DNA of 64,000 nt from contig NZ_VWMY01000046.1 of NCBI RefSeq assembly GCF_008905045.1, forward strand, positions 1 through 64,000. Reading direction: 5' to 3'. The translations under genes and the position numbers were made by a program. The DNA is from Streptomyces albicerus. GTDB lineage: Bacteria; Actinomycetota; Actinomycetes; Streptomycetales; Streptomycetaceae. The notes beneath the pieces were generated by a model. It was not told where the DNA came from. It ran no database searches and saw nothing but the letters and a program-made list of their open reading frames with translations. How positions within the stretch are numbered: the first letter of the stretch is position 1; the number at the start of each line of letters is the position of its first letter. Shown here one piece after another: positions 1 to 8,180 of the stretch.

Positions 1-73
1 GGCGGTACGCCGCGCCTCCGCCCCTTCGCCACCACGAAACGGCGGACAAACGGCGGAGGCGCGGCGTACCGCC
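1..73. terminator. Long perfect inverted repeat at the window edge, probable transcription terminator
   Basis: Bases 1-22 and 52-73 are perfect reverse complements (22-bp arms, 29-base loop), and the left arm may extend beyond the window. A hairpin this strong and GC-rich fits a terminator for a gene to the left or a bidirectional one. It lies about 120 bases before the first operon. No T-run follows, which is normal for Streptomyces. Confidence 0.55.
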
Positions 74-190
74 GCCACCCCGCCGTCACAAGGCTCTTCC
101 TGGGCTCCCTGCCCTCCCGGTGCCCGGCCGAAGTGAAGCTCCCCCGCAGCCGGGCACCGGGCGCTATCCGTCGACCGCTGGAGGTCCCTT

Positions 191-1060
191 GTGCTCGCAC
201 CGCCCGTCTACCCTTGCTTCGAGCAGGCGTATGTCGACGTCCTCGGCCACGTCGTACGCAACCACCAGTACCGCAACGCGCCCCGAGGCAACGCCGCCCG
301 CGAGTGCCTCGGTCTGAGTTTCCAACTCACCGACCCGCGCGAGCGGCTGCCCTACCTGGCCGCACGCAGGATCAACCCGATCTTCCACTTCGCCGAGGCC
401 CTCTGGTACCTGGCCGGCCGCGACGACCTCGACATGATCGCGTACTACGCGCCACACATGGGATCCGACTCCCGCGACGGGACGACCATCAACGGCTCCG
501 CATACGGATCCCGGATGTTCAACCCCACCGGCGACGACACCGTCTCACCGTTCGACCGCGTCCTGGATCTCCTACGCACCGAGGCGGACAGCAAACGCGG
601 CCTGCTGCCGATCTTCGAGACGCGCGAGCTGGCCGTCACCGACAACCCCGACGTATCGTGCGCGGTCGCGCTCCATCTCCTCGTGCGCGAACGCCGCCTG
701 CACATGATCACGTACATGCGGGCCAACGACTGCGACCGCGGACTGCTCGCCGACGTGTTCTCCTTCACGATGATCCAGGAGTTCGCGGCCGTCCAACTCG
801 GCCTGAAACTCGGCACGTACACGCACCACATCGGCTCGGCGCACATCGGTGACCGGGACTTCGACCGCGTGCAGCGCGTACTCGCGGAAGCGGAGGAGAC
901 CCGCCGTCCCTCCGCCCCGCGCTTTCCGTTCCCGCCGATGCCCGACGACACGACTGCGGAGACCATCGCCACCGTGCTCAAGCACGAGGAGGCGCTGCGC
1001 ACCAACCAGGTCCAGTACCGGCCCGCGGACATCGCCGGGCTCAGCCTGCCCCCGTACTAG
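191..1060 (+). CDS. Thymidylate synthase-fold enzyme, probable (d)CMP hydroxymethylase; ended by an in-frame amber codon
   Basis: This 289-residue product has the thymidylate synthase fold: the substrate-side motif FAEALWYL near residue 70, the nucleophile Cys157 (VSC), then Arg177 and Asp180 at +20 and +23, the spacing of E. coli ThyA Cys146/Arg166/Asp169. At +31, where ThyA has Asn177 reading the uracil ring, it has Asp188. T4 dCMP hydroxymethylase has Asp at this position. I therefore infer hydroxymethylation of dCMP or CMP with methylene-tetrahydrofolate, not dTMP synthesis. The GTG start at 191 has GAGG six bases upstream. The TAG at 1058-1060 interrupts a frame that stays open to 1222, where TGA overlaps the next start (GTGA). 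The native protein was probably about 343 residues, so this copy may be truncated. It heads a tightly packed six-gene operon. Core thymidylate synthesis is unlikely in this context. Confidence 0.8.
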   Translation: MLAPPVYPCFEQAYVDVLGHVVRNHQYRNAPRGNAARECLGLSFQLTDPRERLPYLAARRINPIFHFAEALWYLAGRDDLDMIAYYAPHMGSDSRDGTTINGSAYGSRMFNPTGDDTVSPFDRVLDLLRTEADSKRGLLPIFETRELAVTDNPDVSCAVALHLLVRERRLHMITYMRANDCDRGLLADVFSFTMIQEFAAVQLGLKLGTYTHHIGSAHIGDRDFDRVQRVLAEAEETRRPSAPRFPFPPMPDDTTAETIATVLKHEEALRTNQVQYRPADIAGLSLPPY

Positions 1061-1222
1061 CAGCAGGTCCTGCTCCTCTTCGAGGCGAAGCGGCAGCTCG
1101 TCCACTGCCCCGCCGACCCCGTCGAACCGGACGTCCTCGCCTCCCTCGACTCGGGCCCGCGCTGGCAGCTCGCCCACCGCTGGCCGTCGCGCATGCCACG
1201 CGGCCTCGAAGCGGCCCGGTGA
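1061..1222 (+). other. In-frame continuation of the hydroxymethylase-like gene beyond the amber codon
   Basis: After TAG at 1058-1060 the same frame runs 53 more codons to a TGA at 1220-1222. It encodes a plausible helical tail beginning QQVLLLFEAKRQ. The TGA overlaps the GTG start of the next gene as GTGA, the coupling used elsewhere in this operon. Codon use stays G/C-biased at third positions. This marks the ancestral 3' end, and a single G-to-A change (TGG to TAG) would explain the stop. Confidence 0.6.
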
Positions 1223-1743
1223 GCCGCCGTCCCGCAGCGGTCGGCGACGTTCTCACCGGCGTCGACTGGGACCGCTGGAGCGTGATCGTCCTCAAGCCCG
1301 ACTGTGTGCGCCGCGGCCTCGTCGACACGGTCCTTGAGCGCATCGCGGCGGTGGTACCAGTACTCGGCCGTCACGACCTGACCGTGTCCGCCTGGCAGAT
1401 CCACGTCCACTACTGGGACCTGCTCGTCGGCGCGGACTGGTTCGACGTGGCCATTCCGGCCGTCCTCCACGAGATGTACGTCGGCCGTCAGGTCACCGTC
1501 GCCCTGGCTCATGGGCCAGTCGGAACGCCGCACCTCGTACGCGCACTGCTCGGCCACTTCGACCCGGCCCAGGCCGCGAAGGGCACCCTTCGCGGCGACC
1601 TCGGCACCGACAGCCTCGTCACCGCCCGTGCCGAGGGCCGGCTCATCGAGAACCTCATCCACTCCTCCGACGACGCGGCCTCCACCCGCCGCGACTTCGG
1701 CATCTGGTACGGCGCACGGAGCCATCACCTGCTCGCCCCCTGA
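1219..1743 (+). CDS. Nucleoside diphosphate kinase homologue
   Basis: The 174-residue protein shows NDP kinase signatures: a KPD motif at residues 26-28 after a beta strand, a GTLRGDLGTD segment near residues 122-131 matching the family's GTIRxDxG, and ENLIHSSD with the phospho-accepting His148. It should move the gamma phosphate of NTPs to a (d)NDP. It is longer than housekeeping Ndk (about 137 residues), with extra sequence between the strand-1 region and the catalytic loop, so it is a divergent, probably pathway-dedicated paralogue. The GTG start overlaps the TGA of the upstream frame. In this operon it could supply the last phosphorylation of a modified nucleotide, which is inference. Confidence 0.75.
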   Translation: MSRRPAAVGDVLTGVDWDRWSVIVLKPDCVRRGLVDTVLERIAAVVPVLGRHDLTVSAWQIHVHYWDLLVGADWFDVAIPAVLHEMYVGRQVTVALAHGPVGTPHLVRALLGHFDPAQAAKGTLRGDLGTDSLVTARAEGRLIENLIHSSDDAASTRRDFGIWYGARSHHLLAP

Positions 1744-1779
1744 ACTTCCCGAATCCTCTGAGCCTTCACGGAGGCCGTC

Positions 1780-2958
1780 ATGTCGATCCCCACATCCGCA
1801 CTCACCCGCCGCCCGCTCCCCCTGCTCACCGTCGAGCAGGCCGCCGGACTGAAACCCGAACTGACCGAGGTGATCGAGTACCGCAAGTCCGGCCTCTCCC
1901 TGAACCACGTCGTCGGATGCCCCCTCGACTGCGGCTACTGCGTGCGCCACCTCTTCGACAACTTCGAGATGAAGACGCCGCGCGCCCTGATGACCGATGA
2001 GGAGGCCGTCGCCGCGCTCACCGGCCACCGCTACTTCCGCCCCCATCGCACCCCACTGCAGCTGTTCAACCGCGCCACCGACCCCATGCTCCCGGTCGTC
2101 AAGCCGCACACCTTCAACGTGCTCCGGCTCCTCGACGACCAGGGCCTGACGAACCACGTCCTCGTCATCACCCGCTGGCGCGTGTCCGCCGAGGACTGTG
2201 CGGTCCTCAACAGCTTCCGGAACATCAAGTTGACGGTCCTGGTCACTCATTCCGGTATCGACGACTCACGCATCGAGCCGGTCGACTCGTCGATCGCCGC
2301 GGCCAGCCTCCGCACGTTGTACGCCCACGCCGAGAGCTACCGCACGGTCCTGTACTGGCGCCCGATCGTCCCCGGCCTCAACGACACCGACGCTCACCTG
2401 CAGCAGGCCCGCGAACTCGCCGAGCACGCGCACACGACCGTCTTCACCGGCCTGTTCTTCCGCGACGAGATCGCCGCGTACTACGAGGCCAACGGCCTTC
2501 CCCTCCCGTACGAGGACACAGCTCGACGCAAGATCATGCCGGAGGAGTCGGAGCGGCGAATCCTCGACCACTTCCACAACCCCACCGACGCCGAAGCGCC
2601 GTACGGCCCGCTCTTCCGCAAGACGAGCTGCGGAATCGCGTACGCCCACGGCGAGGCCGACTACAACGGCCACTACGGCATCCGCGAACTCTGCGACATC
2701 TGCCCGACGGCCCAACTCAGCCGCTGCGCCACCGCGTTCCGCAAGCCGCACGCCGTCGAGGCCACCCGCGAAGCGCGTGCACTCGGCGCGACGGGGGACA
2801 TCGAGGTGACCGACCGCGCCATCATCGTCGAGGGCCTGGACGAACAGCCGCGCTACTACCTCCAGCACGGCTTCGGCTACCAGTGCCACGACCGCGCGAA
2901 GCCGCACCACCACCGCCGACACGGCCGCGCCGACATCGGCTGGTCGGCGCCCGCCTGA
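1780..2958 (+). CDS. Radical SAM enzyme
   Basis: This 392-residue protein has a classical radical SAM cluster motif, CPLDCGYC, with Cys47, Cys51 and Cys54, followed by the SAM-binding partial TIM barrel. A second cysteine-rich patch (CDICPTAQLSRC, roughly residues 305-325) could bind an auxiliary Fe-S cluster or zinc. The ATG at 1780 follows GGAGG at a good distance. It lies 36 bases after the NDP kinase homologue and 18 bases before the exonuclease gene. The substrate is not evident from sequence. The setting suggests radical chemistry on a nucleotide or nucleic acid base, but a peptide substrate is not excluded. The last 20 or so residues are His/Arg-rich and look less conserved. Confidence 0.8.
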   Translation: MSIPTSALTRRPLPLLTVEQAAGLKPELTEVIEYRKSGLSLNHVVGCPLDCGYCVRHLFDNFEMKTPRALMTDEEAVAALTGHRYFRPHRTPLQLFNRATDPMLPVVKPHTFNVLRLLDDQGLTNHVLVITRWRVSAEDCAVLNSFRNIKLTVLVTHSGIDDSRIEPVDSSIAAASLRTLYAHAESYRTVLYWRPIVPGLNDTDAHLQQARELAEHAHTTVFTGLFFRDEIAAYYEANGLPLPYEDTARRKIMPEESERRILDHFHNPTDAEAPYGPLFRKTSCGIAYAHGEADYNGHYGIRELCDICPTAQLSRCATAFRKPHAVEATREARALGATGDIEVTDRAIIVEGLDEQPRYYLQHGFGYQCHDRAKPHHHRRHGRADIGWSAPA

Positions 2959-2976
2959 CAACTTACGGAGCCTCCC

Positions 2977-3588
2977 GTGATCCCCACCGCCTGGCCCGAC
3001 CGCCTGCTCGTCGTCGACGTCGAGGGCAACGGCGCGAACCCACCCGACCTCGTCGAGCTCGCCGCCCTCCCCATCCGCGACGGCCGCCCGGACACGACCA
3101 CGGCCGGCGCCTGGCTGATCCGCCCGCCGGTCCCCGTCACCCCGTTCGCCACGAAGGTCCACGGTCTGACGAACGACCGCCTGGCCACCTGCCCACCCTG
3201 GACCGAAGTCGCTGACGAGGTACAGGGGTTCCTCGCCGACGCCTGGATCTGCGCCCACAACGCCCACGTCGACTACCGCGTCCTGGCCCGCCACCTCCCG
3301 GACTGGCGGCCGACCGGCGTTCTGGACACCCTGCGCCTGGCCCGCGCCACGTACCGGGACGCACCCGCGCACACCCTCGACGCGCTGATCGACTACGCCC
3401 GCCTCGACCTGACCGGGGCACCCGCCCAGCGCCACCGCGCGACGTACGACGCATTCGCGGCGGCCGCGCTCCTCCTCACCATGACCGACCGATACGAGAC
3501 CTGGCCCGAACTCACCGCCGCAGCCGTCCCTCCGGGCCTCCCCGGCGCCCCAGAACCAGAACCAGAACAGGAGCCCACACTGTGGTGA
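2977..3588 (+). CDS. DEDDh-type 3'-5' exonuclease (DnaQ-like)
   Basis: A 203-residue single-domain exonuclease. It carries VVDVEGNG (ExoI, Asp-x-Glu) near residue 11, AHNAHVDYRVL (ExoII Asp) near residue 95 and RHRATYDA (ExoIII His...Asp) near residues 150-156. Such domains remove 3' nucleotides using two metal ions. The size suits a stand-alone exonuclease, not a polymerase subunit. The C-terminus is Pro/Glu-rich and unrelated to the fold. The GTG start at 2977 is preceded by GGAG, and its stop overlaps the start of the P-loop gene. Its role beside nucleotide-modifying enzymes is unknown; cleaning nucleic acid of modified nucleotides or a defence role are both possible. Confidence 0.8.
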   Translation: MIPTAWPDRLLVVDVEGNGANPPDLVELAALPIRDGRPDTTTAGAWLIRPPVPVTPFATKVHGLTNDRLATCPPWTEVADEVQGFLADAWICAHNAHVDYRVLARHLPDWRPTGVLDTLRLARATYRDAPAHTLDALIDYARLDLTGAPAQRHRATYDAFAAAALLLTMTDRYETWPELTAAAVPPGLPGAPEPEPEQEPTLW

Positions 3589-4184
3589 CCCCAGCCCCAG
3601 TCACAGCCGCCGTCCGCATCGGCATCGTCGGCACGTACGCCACCGGCAAGAGCACCCTGATGCGCCGCATCGAGATGGAACTGCGCGCCCTCGGCACGTC
3701 CGCCCTCCGCGTCAGCGGCCTCGGCAAATGCGCCGCCTTCCTCGGCCTGCCCAAGATGACCCGGCACACGGCCCTCTCCACCGAGTGGATCATCACGGCG
3801 GGCGTCGCCCAGGAACTCGCGGCGACCGTACGCGCTGAAGTCGTCCTCGCCGACTGCGCGGCCCCGGCGGCGCTCGCGTACTACACGGCGGCCCTGGAAC
3901 ACCGCGGCGAGAAGGCCCCACCCGAGACCATGAACCGCCTGCAGACCCTGGTCACAGCCCTCTCCACCCCGTACGACCTCCTGCTCGCCACGGTCCTCGA
4001 CCCGGACGAGCCCCTCACCGGCGCACAGGGCCACGACCACAATCCGGACTTCCGCCAACTCGTCGACGACCACACCCACAAGATCCTCGGCACCCTGGAG
4101 CTCGGCCACGTACTCGTCACGAACGACGACACCTCGCGCGGCGACGCAATCCGCCTCGCCCTGACCATGGCGGGCGCAGCATGA
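3582..4184 (+). CDS. P-loop NTPase, possible nucleotide kinase
   Basis: A 200-residue protein opening with a beta strand and a Walker A motif GTYATGKST (about residues 17-25), typical of small P-loop kinases and NadR-like AAA proteins. A later VLADCAAP segment could hold a Walker B aspartate. No DNA-binding or transmembrane region is seen. It overlaps the exonuclease stop at its 5' end and the aldo/keto reductase ATG by four bases (ATGA), so it is translationally coupled. From size and context I suggest a (deoxy)nucleoside monophosphate kinase acting between the hydroxymethylase-like protein and the NDP kinase homologue. The family is too generic to prove this. GTG at 3585 is an alternative start. 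Confidence 0.65.
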   Translation: MVTPAPVTAAVRIGIVGTYATGKSTLMRRIEMELRALGTSALRVSGLGKCAAFLGLPKMTRHTALSTEWIITAGVAQELAATVRAEVVLADCAAPAALAYYTAALEHRGEKAPPETMNRLQTLVTALSTPYDLLLATVLDPDEPLTGAQGHDHNPDFRQLVDDHTHKILGTLELGHVLVTNDDTSRGDAIRLALTMAGAA

Positions 4185-4793
4185 GCGCAGCGCCATCCGG
4201 CGGCCTGATCCCGATCGCGGGCAAACCGGTCTCCCGCCTCGGCCTGGGCACGATGCGTCTCACCGGCCCAACATCTGGGGCTGGCCGGAGGACCTGGCCA
4301 CGGCAACCCGCGTCCTGCGCGAGGCCGTCCACGTACACGGCATCACGTACATCGACACTGCGGACGCCTACGGCTCGCACACCGCCGAGACTCTGATCCA
4401 CACGGCCCTGTACCCGTATCCGCCGGAGCTTCTGCTGGCCATCAAGGTCGGCCTGACCCGCCCGGCCCCGGATGTCTGGCGCCCGCTCGGCCACCCCCGA
4501 GTACCTGCGCACGGCCGTCGAAGCGAGCCTCCGCCGCCTCGTCGTCGAGCGACTCGACCTCTGCTACCTGCACCGCGTCGACCCGACTGTCCCCCCTCGA
4601 AGACCAGGTCGGCGAACTCCGCGCCCTCCAACTCGCGGGAAAGATCGGCCACATCGGTCTCTCGAAGGTCGGCGTCGACCAGATCAGAGCAGCTGAGAAG
4701 GCGATCGTGGTCGCGGCCGTCCAGAACCCCCTCAACAGAGCCGAGCCCAATGATCCGGCCCTCGGCTACTGCGTCCGCATCCGGCTCCGGTGA
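4181..4793 (+). pseudogene. Aldo/keto reductase, frameshifted three times and 3'-truncated
   Basis: Reading across three frames restores about 200 residues of an aldo/keto reductase: RLGLGTMRLTGP, then YIDTADAYGSHTAETL with the catalytic Asp and Tyr, LLLAIKVGL with the catalytic Lys, LDLCYLHRVDP with the catalytic His, and GKIGHIGLSKVGVDQI. The breaks are a missing base near 4268 in a C run, an extra base in the C run at 4494-4498, and another in the C run at 4591-4596. The frame stops at 4791-4793, inside the beginning of the WD40 remnant, so the last 80-100 residues of the enzyme are gone. Its ATG overlaps the P-loop gene stop. It was probably the last enzyme of the operon, using NADPH on a pathway carbonyl. 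Confidence 0.75.
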
Positions 4794-6047
4794 CCACACG
4801 GTGCGGATCTTCGACGCGGACAACGGCGCACTGCGGCTCCTGGTGCGCGGCCACACGGACTACGTCTGGAACATCGCCTGGTCGCCCGACGGGCAGCTGC
4901 TCGCCTCGGCTTCCTCTGATCGAACCGTGCGGATCGTCGACGCCCGGGACGCGAAGGTCGTCGCCGTCCTGCGCGGCCACACCGACACAGTCTGGGGAGT
5001 GACGTGGTCCCCATCGGGCGACCGGCTCGCGACCAGCTCCACCGACGGCACCGGACGCGTATGGGACCTGCGGCCGCGGGGCGCCGAAAACCTGCGCTCG
5101 ACGGGCACCGCGGACCCGTGAACCAGGCGGCCTGGTCTCGCGACGACACCCGCATCGCCACCGCATCGGACGACGGAACGGTCCGAGTCTGGGACGCCGC
5201 CACAGGCGCCTTGTCCGGCCCTGTGGTCGAACAGGCAGACCGCGTATGGAACGCCGCGTTCTCACCGCTCGACGACCGACTGGCCCTCAGCACCAACGAC
5301 GGCGTCTTCCGCATCGTCCAGGCGAACCAGGCCAGCGACCTCGACCACCGGGGAGCCGTCGTCGAGTCGGTCGCCTGGTCCTCCGACGGCAGCCGCATCG
5401 CCACCGGGGACCACGACGGCACGGTGTGGGTCTGGTCGTCCCAAGCCGGGGCGGAGCTAACTTCCCTGACAGGGCACCAGGACTGGATCGGCCGCATCGC
5501 CTGGTCCTCCAGCGGCCGCCTGCTGGCCAGCGCTTCGGACGACCGTACGTGCCGGCTCTGGGACGTTGCCGAATGCCGACAACTCACCGTGCTCCGCGGT
5601 CACGACAACTACGTCGACGACGTCGCCTGGTCACCCGACGAACAGCGCATCGCCACCGCTTCCGGGGACTGGACGGCCGCTGTCTGGGACACGGCAACGG
5701 GCCGCCGCATCGAGATCCTCAAGGGCCATGAGGGACGGGTGCGCTCCATCGACTGGTCCCCGGACAGTCGGCTCATCGCCACCGGTTCCGACGACCGCAC
5801 GGTGCGCATCTGGTCGTCCGCCACTTTCGAGGAGATCGCCATCGTGGGCGTGCACCAGGACAAGGTGGCCTCGGCCGCCTGGTCCCGGGACGGCACGCGC
5901 CTGCTCACCGCATCCTTCGACGGCACCGCCCGCGTGTGGCCCGCCGACCCCGACTTCGATCGCTTGGAGGCGGGCGCTCGCGGCCGGGTGTTCCGCGTCC
6001 TCAGCGACGACGAGCGGCGACACCACATGCTGCCGCTGGCCCCGTGA
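4750..6047 (+). pseudogene. WD40 repeat protein remnant, 5'-truncated and frameshifted
   Basis: About nine WD40 blades are recognisable from repeated motifs such as WNIAWSPDG, WGVTWSPSGDRL, DDVAWSPDEQRI and RSIDWSPDSRLI, each followed by TVRIW/VWD-like strands. The first two or three blades lie in one frame (4750 to about 5075). A single missing base in the G-rich stretch near 5070-5085 moves the rest to another frame, which ends at 6047. There is no start or N-terminal domain: the sequence begins abruptly where the aldo/keto reductase stops. The source was probably the C-terminal propeller of a larger protein such as a STAND NTPase or kinase; those N-terminal domains are absent here. Its stop overlaps the convergent NIPSNAP gene. 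Confidence 0.75.
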
Positions 6048-6356
6048 TCACAACTGCGGCTCGACCGTCTCGACTGTGCGGTCGTCGGTGTGCACCAGGT
6101 ACTCGTCCGGGTCGAGATTCATCGCCTTGCGCTCCGGCGAAGCCCAGTAGAGCACGTTGCGGTCAGCGAACGTCTCCGGGCCCTCGTAGGAGATGAGCCA
6201 CACGAACTGATTGCGCTCGCGGTCCACCCAGGCGCCACCAATGGAGAAGCCCAACTCCAAGCGCAGCGGCACGATTTCCGCACGCCACCGCTCCACCCAC
6301 TCATCGAGCATGCCCTCCCGGACGGTGTAGGTGCGCAACTGGGTGGTCTTGGGCAT
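6048..6356 (-). CDS. NIPSNAP family protein
   Basis: The 102-residue product starts MPKTTQLRTYTVREG and has the ferredoxin-like NIPSNAP pattern: LRTYTVREGMLDEW...W, then VWLISYEG and a C-terminal strand. NIPSNAP domains are small dimeric alpha-beta barrels of unclear role in bacteria, sometimes linked to monooxygenases. ATG at 6356 is chosen because the upstream extension to 6572 has no family resemblance. Its stop overlaps the WD40 stop on the other strand. The 303 bases from 6357 to 6659 hold only its promoter region and that of the restriction operon; I see no further gene there. Confidence 0.75.
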   Translation of the reverse strand: MPKTTQLRTYTVREGMLDEWVERWRAEIVPLRLELGFSIGGAWVDRERNQFVWLISYEGPETFADRNVLYWASPERKAMNLDPDEYLVHTDDRTVETVEPQL

Positions 6357-6644
6357 ACGGGTGCCTCCCGAGTCGTAGCTCTCGGATCGCAGAGTACGTG
6401 CGGAAGCGTGGCCAGCGGTAGGTGCCAAGATCTCTCCGAACGGCTTTGATTTGACCGGGTCAGGGCACCCACTCTCATCGAGGTCGTGCCCTGGGCCGCA
6501 CCCTGCCCGCGGGGGATCTGGCGGCCTCGCAACACGCCGACACTTTGCAACCGTGACATCACCATCCGTCACCTTCGAGGTGTAGGTGGTCCCGCGCTGC
6601 CGGATGGGAAATCATCGCCCTGCCATCCGGTGTCAGTGGGTTCC

Positions 6645-6652
6645 AGTAACCT
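6645..6652 (+). promoter_or_regulatory. Possible -10 element for leaderless hsdM transcription
   Basis: TAACCT (6647-6652) fits the TANNNT -10 consensus and lies eight bases before the GTG at 6660. No Shine-Dalgarno sequence is visible there. This spacing is typical of leaderless actinobacterial mRNAs starting at the first codon. No convincing -35 was found, so the call is tentative. Confidence 0.3.
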
Positions 6653-6659
6653 CACGGCT

Positions 6660-8180
6660 GTGATTACTGGTGAGCTGAAGAGCAAGATCGACCGCGTCTG
6701 GGACGCCTTCTGGTCAGGTGGCATCTCCAACCCGTTGGAGGTCATCGAGCAGATCACCTTCCTGATGTTCATCCGGCGTCTGGACGACATCCAGACCGCC
6801 AAGGAACGGAAGGCCGCCCGCACCAGCAAGCCGATCGAGAACCCGATCTTCCCCGACGACAAGCAGCTGCTGCGCTGGTCTCACTTCACCAACGAGGCCC
6901 CGGCGCGCATGCGGGACATCGTCGCTGATGAGGTGTTCCCGTTCCTGCGTGAGCTGGGTGGCGAAGGCTCGACGTACTCACAGCACATGAGGGACGCCCG
7001 GTTCACGATCCAGAACGCTGCGCTCCTCGCCAAGGTCGTCGACATGCTCGACGACATCCCGCTTGCCCAGCGGGACACGAAGGGCGACCTGTACGAGTAC
7101 ATGCTCAGCAAGATCGCGGCCGCTGGCCAGAACGGCCAGTTCCGCACACCTCGGCACATCATCGAGCTGATGGTCGAGATGACAGCACCGGGTCCCGGGG
7201 ACGAGATCTGCGACCCGGCATGCGGCACCGCGGGCTTCCTCGTGGAGTCAGCCGCGTACGTCAGTCGCACTCACAGGGATGCGTTGCTGGGAGCCGAGCA
7301 GCGACAGCACTTCAATAACAGCATGTTCCACGGTTTCGACTTCGACAGCACCATGCTGCGGATCGGCAGTATGAATATGCTGCTGCACGACGTTGAGAAC
7401 CCAGACATCCGGTACCGGGACTCCCTGGCCGAAAGTGCAGCTGCCGAGTCTGACAAATATTCGTTGATTCTTGCTAACCCACCCTTCGCTGGAAGCCTCG
7501 ACTACGAGGCGACTGCCAAGGACCTGCAAGCGGTGGTTAAGACAAAGAAGACCGAGCTGCTGTTCCTAGCGCTGTTCCTTCGACTCCTCAAGCCAGGTGG
7601 CCGCGCTGCCGTCATCGTCCCGGACGGCGTACTGTTCGGATCGTCGAAGGCGCATAAGGAACTTCGCCGGATGCTAGTGGAGGATCACAAACTAGACGCC
7701 GTGGTCAAGCTCCCGAGCGGTGTCTTCAAGCCGTACGCAGGGGTATCCACAGCCATCCTGTTCTTCACAAGGACAGACAGCGGCGGCACAGATGATGTGT
7801 GGTTCTACGACGTCTTGGCGGATGGCCTGAGCCTCGACGACAAACGCACGCCCCTCCTCTCCGAAGACAAGCTCGGCGCCATCCCGACGGGAGGGCCTCT
7901 GAACGAGGCAGAGCATGCGAAGAACAATCTGCCGGATGTACTGGCGCGTTGGGTGCAGCGCAACGGGACCGAGCGAAAGCGGCAACGGACCGAGCAGAGC
8001 TTCTGCGTCCCGAGGGGGGACATCGCAGCACAGGGTTACGACCTGAGCCTGAACCGCTACAAGGAAATCATCCACGATGAAGTCGAACACCGTACTCCAG
8101 CCGACATCATGGATGAGCTCGCCAAGATTGAGGCAGAAATCCAACAGGGCATGTTCGACCTGAAGGGACGGCTGGCGTGA
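6660..8180 (+). CDS. hsdM: Type I restriction-modification system methyltransferase subunit HsdM
   Basis: HsdM supplies the adenine-N6 methyltransferase of a type I enzyme and is also required for restriction. The 506-residue protein opens VITGELKSKIDRVWDAFW, the usual HsdM N-terminal helical domain. It has SAM motif I DPACGTAGF from residue 185 and catalytic motif IV NPPF from residue 273. GTG at 6660 gives the family's normal N-terminus; the open frame extends to 6486 but that part has no homology. The stop overlaps hsdS as GTGA. Base composition becomes more A/T-rich toward hsdS than in flanking core genes, consistent with horizontal transfer. It heads an operon hsdM-hsdS-hsdR-hsdR. Confidence 0.92.
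   Translation: MITGELKSKIDRVWDAFWSGGISNPLEVIEQITFLMFIRRLDDIQTAKERKAARTSKPIENPIFPDDKQLLRWSHFTNEAPARMRDIVADEVFPFLRELGGEGSTYSQHMRDARFTIQNAALLAKVVDMLDDIPLAQRDTKGDLYEYMLSKIAAAGQNGQFRTPRHIIELMVEMTAPGPGDEICDPACGTAGFLVESAAYVSRTHRDALLGAEQRQHFNNSMFHGFDFDSTMLRIGSMNMLLHDVENPDIRYRDSLAESAAAESDKYSLILANPPFAGSLDYEATAKDLQAVVKTKKTELLFLALFLRLLKPGGRAAVIVPDGVLFGSSKAHKELRRMLVEDHKLDAVVKLPSGVFKPYAGVSTAILFFTRTDSGGTDDVWFYDVLADGLSLDDKRTPLLSEDKLGAIPTGGPLNEAEHAKNNLPDVLARWVQRNGTERKRQRTEQSFCVPRGDIAAQGYDLSLNRYKEIIHDEVEHRTPADIMDELAKIEAEIQQGMFDLKGRLA

Noticed and set aside
1058..1060. TAG read as pyrrolysine or another recoded residue
   Set aside because: There is no pylT, pylS or other recoding machinery in the window, and Streptomyces does not normally use it. 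A simple nonsense mutation is more likely.
191..1060. Housekeeping thymidylate synthase ThyA
   Set aside because: Asp188 replaces the dUMP-selecting Asn, the gene is damaged, and it lies in an accessory operon.
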